A stretch of DNA of 12,014 bases. Source: Lachnospiraceae bacterium (GTDB lineage: Bacteria; Bacillota; Clostridia; Lachnospirales; Lachnospiraceae). The stretch covers positions 1-12,014 of the forward strand of contig VSNE01000049.1 of assembly GCA_009774155.1 (NCBI GenBank), written 5' to 3'. The notes beneath the pieces are model-generated. The model was not told the origin of the DNA. It did not search any database and saw nothing but the letters and a program-made list of their open reading frames with translations. Made by a program: the position numbers and the translations under genes. Shown one piece after another: positions 6,875-12,014 of this stretch; the first letter of the stretch is position 1, and each line of letters begins with the position of its first letter.

Positions 6875-7153
6875 TTATGTAAAATTTCTGGTAGAATCTT
6901 CCGGCAAGCTGTCTCTTATGTTTCACTTTACCACAATCTTCCCACCTCCGTCTACTACCGCTTTTTCAATAAAGCGCACAATTTCACTGAGAGGAATCTC
7001 TTTATTACTGGTGGAAAGAAGCTTGCGGAACTTGGCGTATTGGCTTGGGGTTGGGAGTTCTCGTTCGTTCAAATACCGAACGATGCCGGTCACACCGGTG
7101 CCGCTTGCTGCCATCTCAAAAATCTTCTGAAAAATGACAGCAGCCGCTGGCTT
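6875..7153 (-). pseudogene. Truncated large serine recombinase with an internal deletion
   Basis: Read on the minus strand, the first part (PAAAVI, then FEMAASGTGVTGIVRYLNER and ELPTPSQYA) is the recombinase domain of large serine recombinases such as those of clostridial Tn4451-type elements. In intact proteins a stretch of variable domain and zinc-ribbon coiled coil follows. Here the frame jumps directly to IPLSEIVRFIEKAVVDGGGK with IVVK, which resembles the extreme C-terminus of the same family. A TGA at 6925-6923 interrupts the frame where a Trp would be expected, and the same frame then continues as NIRDSLPED to a TAA at 6877-6875. The catalytic N-terminal resolvase domain is absent. The gene is therefore dead, with an internal deletion and a nonsense change. 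It marks the second edge of the NTPase region. Confidence 0.65.
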
Positions 7154-7189
7154 AAAAACAAGTAGGGCTATGGGGCAAACCATAGCCCT
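7154..7189 (-). terminator. Rho-independent terminator of the metal ATPase gene
   Basis: A perfect 10-bp stem (AGGGCTATGG at 7164-7173 and CCATAGCCCT at 7180-7189) with a 6-nt loop is followed, on the minus strand, by ACTTG and then TTTTT (7158-7154). It lies about 60 nt past the stop codon of the ATPase at 7248, the expected position. Confidence 0.75.
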
Positions 7190-7247
7190 TGCGGGTATCG
7201 GCGTTTCCGATATTCATTTTTTGCGGTGTGGTGAGCAGATTTTTCTA

Positions 7248-9437
7248 CTATTTTTTATATAATATCCGGATGGAGTTCAACACACAGAGCATTGCTACGC
7301 CTGTGTCCGCAAAAACGGCCATCCACATGGAGGCGAATCCGCATAAGCCAAGAAGCATGACAAAGACTTTGATAACCAGTGCGAATACGATGTTCTGCCA
7401 GGATATTTTTACAGCGGTCTTTGCGATGCGGATGGATTCCGGGACTGCTTCCATGCCGGAGGTCATGAAAACCACGTCCGCCGCTTCGATGGCGGCGTCG
7501 GCGCCGCTTCCCATAGCGGCTCCCACATCCGCTCCGGCCAGTACCGGGGCGTCGTTAATGCCGTCGCCTACAAACATAACCGATTCATATTTTTCACGGA
7601 GCGCCTGCAGACAGGACAGCTTATCCTGAGGCAGCAGCCGTGCATGGACCTCGTCGATACCGGTTCTGGCTGCGACTGCTTCGGCGCTTTTTTCGCTGTC
7701 TCCGGTCAGCATGGCAGGGATGATTCCCTGCTTTTTCAGAGCGGCGACGGCAGTTCCCGCATCAGCCTTAATCGTATCGGAAATCACCATATATCCCGCG
7801 TACTCCCCTTCAATAGCTGTTAATACTTCGGCGCCGAAGGCATCGTTTTGATATGCGGAGAGATTTACCATATGGCGCTCCATCAGCTTTTGGTTGCCGC
7901 ACAGAACTACCTTTCCGTCGATAATGGCCAGAATGCCTTCTCCGGCAATTTCCTTCAGAGTGGAGGGCTTTTTTAACTGCATTCCCTTTTCCCGGGCGGC
8001 AGTTACGATGCTGTTCGCAATCGGATGAGTGGAAATCTGTTCACAGCCTGCAGTCAGATTCAGCAGCTCCTGTTCGCTGATATCTCCGGCAGGGACGATC
8101 TTCTGCAATACAAAATTGCCCTGTGTGATGGTTCCGGTTTTATCCATAACCACAGCCTTCACATTTGCCATGGCCTCCAGCGCCGCGCCGCCTTTGAACA
8201 GGATTCCTTTCCTGGAGCCGGCTCCTATGCCGGAGAAAAAAGCAAGGGGCACACTTAAAACCAGTGCGCATGGACAGCTCATAACAAGGAAGGTAAGGGC
8301 TGTGTAAATCCAATAATTCCAGCTTCCTTTGGCCAGAAGAGGAGGCAGCAGTGCAGTTCCCAGGGCCAGGAGTACGACAATCGGAGTGTAGATGCGGGCA
8401 AACCGTGTGATAAAGCGGTCTACCTTCGGCTTGCTGGCTGCGGCATTTTCCACGGATTCCAGAATACGGGTAACCATAGATTCCTCCAGCGGCTTTTCTA
8501 CGCGGATTTTCAACTGCCCGGACGTATTGACGCAGCCGGACAGGACCTCGCTTCCCTTTTCCACGTGAACCGGAACCGGTTCTCCTGTGACGGGGGAAGT
8601 GTCAATCCGGCTTTGACCGTCCAGAACGGTTCCGTCCAGCGGAATCCGGTCACCCGGACGGACAAGAAGGATGTCTCCGGTCTGCGCTTCTTCAGCGCCT
8701 ATGACTTGGATATCGCCGCCGTTCAGGAGGTTGACGGTTTCCGGACGCATATCTGCCGCATCCATAATCTGTGAGCGGCTTTTTTCCACGGCAATGTGTT
8801 CAAAATATTCCCCGATCCGGTAGAACAGCATAATGCCGACTGCCTCCGGATATTCCCGGATGGCGAAAGCGCCGAGGGTTGCGACGCCCATCAGAAAATT
8901 TTCATCGAAAATCTGTCCGTTGAAAAGGTTTTTTGCCGCGGTAAATATCACCCTCCACCCCAGAATCAGATAGGCAATGAAGAAGAATGGAAGAGTCCAT
9001 GTTCCGGAGACACCCGCGTGCTCCAATACCGCCATGGTTACAAAGAGGGCGGCGCCGGCGCCGATACAAAGAGAGGCTTTTAAATTTTCCGCTCTGGAGG
9101 CTTCTTTGGATAGCTGCCGTTCCGCCGCGGTGGCAGGGGAAAGAACCGCCTTTTCCTTTACAACGACCTCTGCTTCGATGGAGCTGCAGATTTCCTGTAT
9201 TTTAGGCAGCAGCGTATCGTAGTCGTCAGCCGTGACACGAAGCTGCTTTGTTGCAAAGGTGAGGACGGCACTGGAGACCTGGGGAAGCTCCTGAATGCGT
9301 TTTTCCATCCTGGCGGCGCAGTTGGCGCAGCCAAGATTCTCCAGAATATAGATTCGTCTGCCGCGGGTGTTTGCAGTCCGGTCCGGCGATCCGGCGGAAG
9401 ATATGTGTGCATGTTCATGTAAGGATGTTTCGCTCAT
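7248..9437 (-). CDS. cadA: P1B-type heavy-metal-transporting ATPase (Zn2+/Cd2+/Pb2+ exporter, CadA/ZntA type)
   Basis: This membrane ATPase uses ATP to pump divalent soft metals out of the cell. The 729-residue protein has every core element. A His-containing start (HEHAH at 7-11) precedes an HMA metal-binding domain with GCANC at 36-40. Membrane segments follow, then the actuator loop TGE at 284-286 and the metal-site motif CPC at 388-390 in membrane segment 6. The phosphorylation motif DKTGT is at 432-436, HP at 471-472, TGD at 578-580 and GDGINDAP at 624-631. Lys 690 in segment 7 and Asp 711 in segment 8 (FADTGVAML) point to the Zn/Cd/Pb subgroup rather than copper. I start at 9437 because GGAGG lies 6 nt upstream; a longer in-frame ATG at 9584 lies upstream of the promoter. 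The gene has its own terminator, extended -10 promoter and an ArsR-type operator. Metal preference between Zn, Cd and Pb cannot be told from sequence. Confidence 0.95.
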   Translation of the reverse strand: MSETSLHEHAHISSAGSPDRTANTRGRRIYILENLGCANCAARMEKRIQELPQVSSAVLTFATKQLRVTADDYDTLLPKIQEICSSIEAEVVVKEKAVLSPATAAERQLSKEASRAENLKASLCIGAGAALFVTMAVLEHAGVSGTWTLPFFFIAYLILGWRVIFTAAKNLFNGQIFDENFLMGVATLGAFAIREYPEAVGIMLFYRIGEYFEHIAVEKSRSQIMDAADMRPETVNLLNGGDIQVIGAEEAQTGDILLVRPGDRIPLDGTVLDGQSRIDTSPVTGEPVPVHVEKGSEVLSGCVNTSGQLKIRVEKPLEESMVTRILESVENAAASKPKVDRFITRFARIYTPIVVLLALGTALLPPLLAKGSWNYWIYTALTFLVMSCPCALVLSVPLAFFSGIGAGSRKGILFKGGAALEAMANVKAVVMDKTGTITQGNFVLQKIVPAGDISEQELLNLTAGCEQISTHPIANSIVTAAREKGMQLKKPSTLKEIAGEGILAIIDGKVVLCGNQKLMERHMVNLSAYQNDAFGAEVLTAIEGEYAGYMVISDTIKADAGTAVAALKKQGIIPAMLTGDSEKSAEAVAARTGIDEVHARLLPQDKLSCLQALREKYESVMFVGDGINDAPVLAGADVGAAMGSGADAAIEAADVVFMTSGMEAVPESIRIAKTAVKISWQNIVFALVIKVFVMLLGLCGFASMWMAVFADTGVAMLCVLNSIRILYKK

Positions 9438-9472
9438 AAGCTGCCTCCGTTTTATGTTAATCGGTATTCGTT

Positions 9473-9486
9473 TGAATATATGTTCA
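9473..9486. promoter_or_regulatory. ArsR/SmtB-type metal-sensor operator at the ATPase promoter
   Basis: TGAATATATGTTCA fits the TGAA-N6-TTCA core known for operators of SmtB, CzrA and related zinc/cadmium sensors. It begins at the predicted start point of the ATPase transcript, where a bound repressor would block initiation. Metal binding would release it. The matching regulator gene is not in the window. Confidence 0.6.
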
Positions 9487-9493
9487 TATGACA

Positions 9494-9522
9494 ATAATAA
9501 CATGCATAGCGGAAATATGCAA
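9494..9522 (-). promoter_or_regulatory. cadA: Extended -10 promoter of the metal ATPase gene
   Basis: On the minus strand TATTAT (9499-9494) matches the -10 consensus at 5 of 6 bases and is preceded by TGT, giving an extended -10 element. The hexamer 17 nt upstream is TTGCAT, which is weak. The start point would be near 9487, directly beside the TGAA-N6-TTCA operator, with a leader of about 50 nt. Confidence 0.55.
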
Positions 9523-9630
9523 GCAGTTTCAGGCCCGGCATTCATAATAAAAGGTGAAGAAACGCAAGGCTTCAAAAGCGTCATAACAGAAAAAACGTTT
9601 TGGAAAACGCCCGGAAATTTATATCAAATA

Positions 9631-9659
9631 TTGACTGCCGGGGGAATAAAAAGTATAAT
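9631..9659 (+). promoter_or_regulatory. Near-consensus sigma-A promoter with no obvious gene downstream
   Basis: TTGACT (9631-9636), a 17-nt spacer and TATAAT (9654-9659) make this the best promoter in the window (11 of 12 consensus bases). It faces right, toward the 3' end of the convergent gene at 9773-9970, and no plus-strand coding sequence with a ribosome site follows before the hairpin at 9730. A 6+2+6 palindrome, CGTTTT-GG-AAAACG, lies at 9596-9609 just upstream. Confidence 0.75.
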
Positions 9660-9664
9660 GTGAA

Positions 9665-9775
9665 AGGATTGTTTAAGCGGTCTGTTCAGACTGTACGGCA
9701 CAATACTCATAAATGATAATGTATTAAAAAAGGAGACAGATTTGGCTGGCTCTGTCTCCTTAAAACCGTTTTTTA
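9665..9775 (+). ncRNA. Candidate small RNA of about 110 nt
   Basis: The strong promoter at 9631-9659 would start transcription near 9666. The product would contain a small hairpin (GTCTG-TT-CAGAC, near 9680-9691) and end at the large stem at 9730-9761 with T residues at 9769-9774. No start codon with a ribosome site opens a frame of useful length. It matches no RNA family I recognise, and expression and the exact 3' end are inferred. Confidence 0.35.
9724..9761 (-). terminator. Strong terminator of the 65-residue protein gene, possibly bidirectional
   Basis: AAGGAGACAGA (9730-9740) and TCTGTCTCCTT (9751-9761) form a perfect 11-bp stem with a 10-nt loop. On the minus strand the stem runs straight into a T tract and lies 12 nt past the stop codon at 9773. 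On the plus strand T residues come only after an 8-nt gap (9769-9774), so termination of rightward transcripts is plausible but weaker. Confidence 0.8.
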
Positions 9776-9970
9776 CAGTCGATATGCTACAAGAGCAACC
9801 TTTTCGTTTGTTGCTTTTGAGATTACGCGTTCCAGTTCTGTAAGCTTTTTCTGGCAGTCTTCCGTCAGATCGGCGAACCGGTCTTCCTCTGTAAGCGCAT
9901 GCGCCATGCGGTCGGCGGCAGATTTGCAGTTTGAGGGAAGCTCCGTAAAAGATGATTGAATATTCGGCAT
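9773..9970 (-). CDS. Small conserved-looking hypothetical protein, 65 residues
   Basis: This encodes a 65-residue protein starting MPNIQSSFTELP and ending EKVALVAYRL. It is hydrophilic, mostly helical in prediction by eye (about residues 15-57), rich in Glu, Lys and Ala, and has two cysteines (16 and 41). It has no signal peptide, membrane segment or known motif, and I do not recognise the family. The start at 9970 is strongly supported by AAAGGAGG ending 8 nt upstream. A further in-frame ATG at 10033 lies upstream of that ribosome site and is unlikely. It is a single-gene unit with its own terminator. Its coding end may be overlapped by antisense transcripts from the promoter at 9631. No function is proposed. 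Confidence 0.75.
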   Translation of the reverse strand: MPNIQSSFTELPSNCKSAADRMAHALTEEDRFADLTEDCQKKLTELERVISKATNEKVALVAYRL

Positions 9971-10093
9971 TTGATGCACCTCCTTTTTACGGATAGTATG
10001 CGCAAAAAGAGGGAGAACATTTCCGGGTAACAATTCCAGATGTTTTAACGGACAGAAAAAGAAGCCGCGGGAACATACAGGCGGATATAAAAA

Positions 10094-10116
10094 GTAAAAT
10101 TTACCGTATCTGTAAA
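10094..10116. promoter_or_regulatory. Palindromic cluster upstream of the AIM24-TetR operon (candidate TetR operator)
   Basis: GTAAAATTTAC (10094-10104) is a perfect palindrome around its central A. It overlaps TTTACCGTATCTGTAAA (10100-10116), a 17-bp site whose outer five and two inner base pairs are symmetric. A possible -10 (GATAAT) follows at 10125-10130. The TTAC/GTAA half-sites resemble those of the palindrome before the exporter gene, but the spacing differs, so shared binding is only a suggestion. Confidence 0.35.
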
Positions 10117-10161
10117 ATCTGAATGATAATAAATTTATATAAACAAAGGAGAAAATGCGAT

Positions 10162-10920
10162 ATGTACCAGATTAAAAATTTTGTGGATAATACGAATGTC
10201 CGTGAGCTGGATTCCAAGGGGGCTTTTACGGTAGTGGAATATCTGCGCGATTTAAGCGTCAGCCCTTCAGATGCCCAGACAGCATATTTTTGCAGTAAGA
10301 TGAATATACGGAAGCGTCAGGTTATCTGCGAGCTTAGCAAATCCCATGTCACCATTCAGGCAGGCGCTATGCAGTGGATGGCGGGAAATGTAAATGCGAC
10401 CACAGGCATCAAGGGGGTGGGCGATCTGCTTGGAAAAGCAGTGCGCGGCAAGGTGACCGGAGAATCTGCAATTAAGCCGGAATATACCGGTGACGGAACT
10501 CTCGTTTTGGAGCCTACATACAAATACATTCTTCTGGAGGATCTTAGGGAGTGGGGAAATTCCATCGTGCTGGATGACGGATTGTTTCTTGCGTGTGAAT
10601 CCCAGCTGAAGCATAAGGCTGTGATGCGTTCTAATATTTCTTCTGCAGTGGCGGGGGGAGAAGGTCTTTTCAACCTCGGTATCTCCGGCGAAGGCGTGGT
10701 GTGCCTGGAATCCAGATGCCCAAGAGAGGAATTAATAGAGGTTACCCTGAACAATGACGTGCTGAAGGTGGACGGCAATTTTGCCATCGCATGGAGCGGA
10801 AGCCTGGAGTTCACGGTGGAGCGTTCCGGCAAAACATTGATTGGTTCCGCAGCCTCCGGCGAAGGTCTGGTAAATGTTTACCGTGGAACAGGAAAGGTAT
10901 TGATGGCTCCCATATTATGA
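10162..10920 (+). CDS. AIM24 family protein (TIGR00266 / DUF124 type)
   Basis: This 252-residue cytoplasmic protein has the beta-rich AIM24 fold. Recognisable family segments include the central glycine-rich run SHVTIQAGAMQWMAGNVNAT, followed by a glycine-rich K-rich stretch, then EPTYKYILLEDL, and the repeated FNLGISGEGVVCLES and EGLVNVYRGTGKVLM near the end. The family is named after a yeast mitochondrial protein. Its bacterial members have no established biochemical function and often sit next to regulators. The start at 10162 follows AAAGGAG (10 nt away). An earlier in-frame ATG at 10123 lacks a ribosome site. Its stop codon overlaps the start of the TetR gene by the sequence ATGA, so the two are co-translated as one operon. 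Whether AIM24 itself takes part in export or stress response is unknown. Confidence 0.88.
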   Translation: MYQIKNFVDNTNVRELDSKGAFTVVEYLRDLSVSPSDAQTAYFCSKMNIRKRQVICELSKSHVTIQAGAMQWMAGNVNATTGIKGVGDLLGKAVRGKVTGESAIKPEYTGDGTLVLEPTYKYILLEDLREWGNSIVLDDGLFLACESQLKHKAVMRSNISSAVAGGEGLFNLGISGEGVVCLESRCPREELIEVTLNNDVLKVDGNFAIAWSGSLEFTVERSGKTLIGSAASGEGLVNVYRGTGKVLMAPIL

Positions 10921-11447
10921 GTTCCCAAAAGCATACGATGACCAGAGAGTGCATTTTTACAGCGCTTCAGATGCTGATGGAGCAAAAACCGTACGAGGAA
11001 ATTACGATAACGGATATTGCGAAAAAGGCGGGAGTTTCCCGTATGTCCTATTATCGGATGTACAAATCCAAGGATGATATTCTGATTCAGTATTTTAACG
11101 ATATTTTCGAGGAATGTCTGGAGCAGATGAAGGATTGCGGCATTGATAACAGACGCCAGTTTGCCGTACTGGTATTTGAGACAATCAAAGATCATCATCA
11201 GCTAATCGAAGGAGTGTTCCGTGCAAAGCTGTATGAACTGGTTTTAGGATGTCTTATTCAATACTGTACTTATCTGGCGGAACACATTCTTCATGAAAAT
11301 ATGGAGGATGCACAGATCGGTTACTGGATTTATGCCGAGGCAGGCCGTCTGGGGCTTCTTATTTTCCGCTGGCTGGAACAGGGAATGCCCGAGTCGCCTG
11401 AAAAGATGGCGGAATTGCTTATGAAGGATTTTTTTAGAAAAAATTAA
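10917..11447 (+). CDS. TetR-family transcriptional repressor
   Basis: This 176-residue regulator has a typical TetR N-terminal helix-turn-helix at about residues 8-58: TRECIFTALQMLMEQKPYEE, then ITITDIAKKAGVSRMSYYRM and YKSKDDIL. The second helix of the motif (VSRMSYYRMY) is the DNA-recognition helix. The C-terminal helical half (about 65-176) would bind an unknown small molecule and form a dimer. The start is the ATG at 10917 that overlaps the TGA of the AIM24 gene (ATGA), with only a weak purine stretch upstream, so expression probably depends on translational coupling. It lies directly before an exporter gene whose leader contains a perfect palindrome. The simplest reading is that it represses the exporter and is released by a substrate of the pump. 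That role is inferred from position and family. Confidence 0.92.
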   Translation: MSSQKHTMTRECIFTALQMLMEQKPYEEITITDIAKKAGVSRMSYYRMYKSKDDILIQYFNDIFEECLEQMKDCGIDNRRQFAVLVFETIKDHHQLIEGVFRAKLYELVLGCLIQYCTYLAEHILHENMEDAQIGYWIYAEAGRLGLLIFRWLEQGMPESPEKMAELLMKDFFRKN

Positions 11448-11475
11448 TGAACAAAAACGGCAGATTTGTCACACT

Positions 11476-11512
11476 AGCCTGAAAGATGATTGAGAATCTT
11501 TCAGGCTTATAT
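11476..11512 (+). terminator. Hairpin after the TetR gene, overlapping the next promoter
   Basis: AGCCTGAAAGAT (11476-11487) and ATCTTTCAGGCT (11496-11507) form a perfect 12-bp stem with an 8-nt loop, 28 nt past the TetR stop. It is followed only by TATATT, not a T run, so termination may be partial. The -35 of the exporter promoter lies in the loop, so the same symmetry could also act as a regulator site. Confidence 0.5.
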
Positions 11513-11518
11513 TATGAT
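11490..11518 (+). promoter_or_regulatory. Promoter of the MMPL-type exporter gene
   Basis: TTGAGA (11490-11495) and TATGAT (11513-11518), separated by exactly 17 nt, each match the consensus at 5 of 6 bases. The start point would be near 11525, upstream of a palindrome at 11537-11550. The -35 is in the loop of the preceding hairpin. Confidence 0.6.
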
Positions 11519-11536
11519 ACGGTACAGCATAATAAT

Positions 11537-11550
11537 GTTACAAATGTAAC
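11537..11550. promoter_or_regulatory. Palindrome in the exporter leader (candidate TetR operator)
   Basis: GTTACAAATGTAAC is a perfect inverted repeat with 6-bp arms (GTTACA and TGTAAC) and a 2-nt centre. It lies about 12 nt after the predicted start point and 5 nt before the AGGAGG site. Its size and form suit a TetR dimer, and the TetR gene is immediately upstream. A repressor here would block early elongation or initiation. Confidence 0.6.
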
Positions 11551-11567
11551 GGACAGGAGGAACAGCC

Positions 11568-12014
11568 ATGAGAAGGATTGCAGAACTGATTGTGAAAAGT
11601 AAAAAACTTCTTTTGGTACTATTTGCCGCGGCGGCGCTCGGGTGTCTGTTCACCATATCAAAGGTGGAGGTCATTAATGAACTGACCGAATACCTTCCGG
11701 AGGATACAGAAACCAGGCAGGGTGTGGATATTATGGATAAGGAGTTCACAACCTTCGGAACGGCAAAAGTAATGGTTGACAATATCAGCTATCAGGAGGC
11801 CTGCAGGCTTGCGGATGTGCTGGAGGAGATCAAGGGGGTATCCGAAGTCAGCTTCTATAAAGAGGAGGAAGAGGACGAAAAGGAGATTACTGACGGGGAA
11901 GGGCTGAAGGATTCCTACAATGGTCTTGCGGCGCTGTTCAGTATCACCTTTGAAACCGAAGAGGAGGAGGATACGGCCCAGTATGCGATTGCGGATGTCC
12001 GTACGGCCCTGAAG
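11568..12014 (+). CDS. MMPL/RND-family membrane transporter, N-terminal part (runs off the window)
   Basis: The open frame starts at 11568 with AGGAGG 7 nt upstream and is open for 149 codons to the window edge. Residues 1-10 are basic and 11-28 form a membrane segment (LLLVLFAAAALGCLFTI), followed by extracytoplasmic sequence with ELTEYLPEDTETRQGVDIMD. This combination of a short basic start, one membrane helix and a Y-LP-D segment is typical of the N-terminus of MMPL-type proteins of the RND superfamily, which export lipids, peptides or drugs using the proton gradient. The first outer loop contains unusually acidic runs (EEEEDEKE and ETEEEEDTA). The remaining membrane segments would lie outside the window. 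The gene follows a TetR regulator, its own promoter and a candidate operator, so it is probably an inducible pump. The substrate is unknown. Confidence 0.75.
   Translation, partial: MRRIAELIVKSKKLLLVLFAAAALGCLFTISKVEVINELTEYLPEDTETRQGVDIMDKEFTTFGTAKVMVDNISYQEACRLADVLEEIKGVSEVSFYKEEEEDEKEITDGEGLKDSYNGLAALFSITFETEEEEDTAQYAIADVRTALK

Noticed and set aside
6923..7183. Intact 86-residue protein starting at 7183
   Set aside because: The first 11 residues come from the terminator hairpin region of the ATPase gene. The remainder is a piece of a serine recombinase, so it is a remnant.
7248..9584. Longer version of the metal ATPase starting at 9584
   Set aside because: The extra 49 residues have no family resemblance and cover the predicted promoter and operator. 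The ATG at 9437 has GGAGG 6 nt upstream and leads directly into the usual N-terminal region.
10791..11447. Longer version of the TetR protein starting inside the AIM24 gene
   Set aside because: The added 42 residues are out of frame with AIM24 coding sequence and do not resemble a TetR N-terminus. The ATGA overlap start at 10917 places the HTH at the usual distance.
1..12014. CRISPR arrays, tRNA or rRNA genes
   Set aside because: No regularly spaced short repeats, tRNA cloverleaf sequence or conserved rRNA segments were seen on either strand by reading.

Overview
The window looks like chromosomal sequence from a low-to-mid GC Gram-positive bacterium of the Clostridia, most likely a Lachnospiraceae-type gut anaerobe. 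The evidence is near-consensus AGGAGG ribosome binding sites, sigma-A style promoters (for example TTGACT-17-TATAAT), a membrane-tethered XRE regulator of a kind common in that group, a clostridial-type large serine recombinase remnant, and an MMPL pump start typical of these genomes. The taxon is inferred from sequence style, not from a marker gene.

Layout. At 90-2841 a small TPR-like protein gene (minus) and a large cytoplasmic ankyrin-repeat protein gene (plus) diverge from one intergenic region. That region carries a good minus-strand promoter with an inverted repeat over its -10. From 2849 to 3125 there is an IS transposase 3' remnant, then a perfect 14-bp inverted repeat at the promoter of a helix-turn-helix regulator with six predicted membrane segments (3126-3947). 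From 3948 to 7153 the window looks mobile or accessory. A broken tyrosine integrase (4155-about 4340) and a broken large serine recombinase (6875-7153) bracket an intact 796-residue STAND-type P-loop NTPase with C-terminal TPR repeats (4366-6756, minus). NTPases of this build act in signalling and anti-phage defence, so this is the most interesting cargo here.

From 7154 onward the window looks like ordinary host sequence. A P1B-type Zn/Cd/Pb efflux ATPase (7248-9437, minus) has its own terminator, an extended -10 promoter and an ArsR/SmtB-type operator (TGAA-N6-TTCA) at the transcription start, but no ArsR gene lies in the window. Between it and a 65-residue orphan protein (9773-9970, minus) is an almost perfect plus-strand promoter that serves no visible gene and points into a strong hairpin, which makes a small RNA plausible. 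At 10162-12014 an AIM24-family gene overlaps a TetR-family regulator by 4 bases (ATGA). A hairpin follows, then a promoter, a palindrome that looks like a TetR operator, and the start of an MMPL/RND-type exporter that runs off the right edge.

Likely circuits: the TetR protein represses the exporter and perhaps its own operon, an unseen ArsR/SmtB metal sensor controls the metal ATPase, and the XRE membrane protein regulates itself through the 14-bp inverted repeat. All three are inferences from site position and symmetry.
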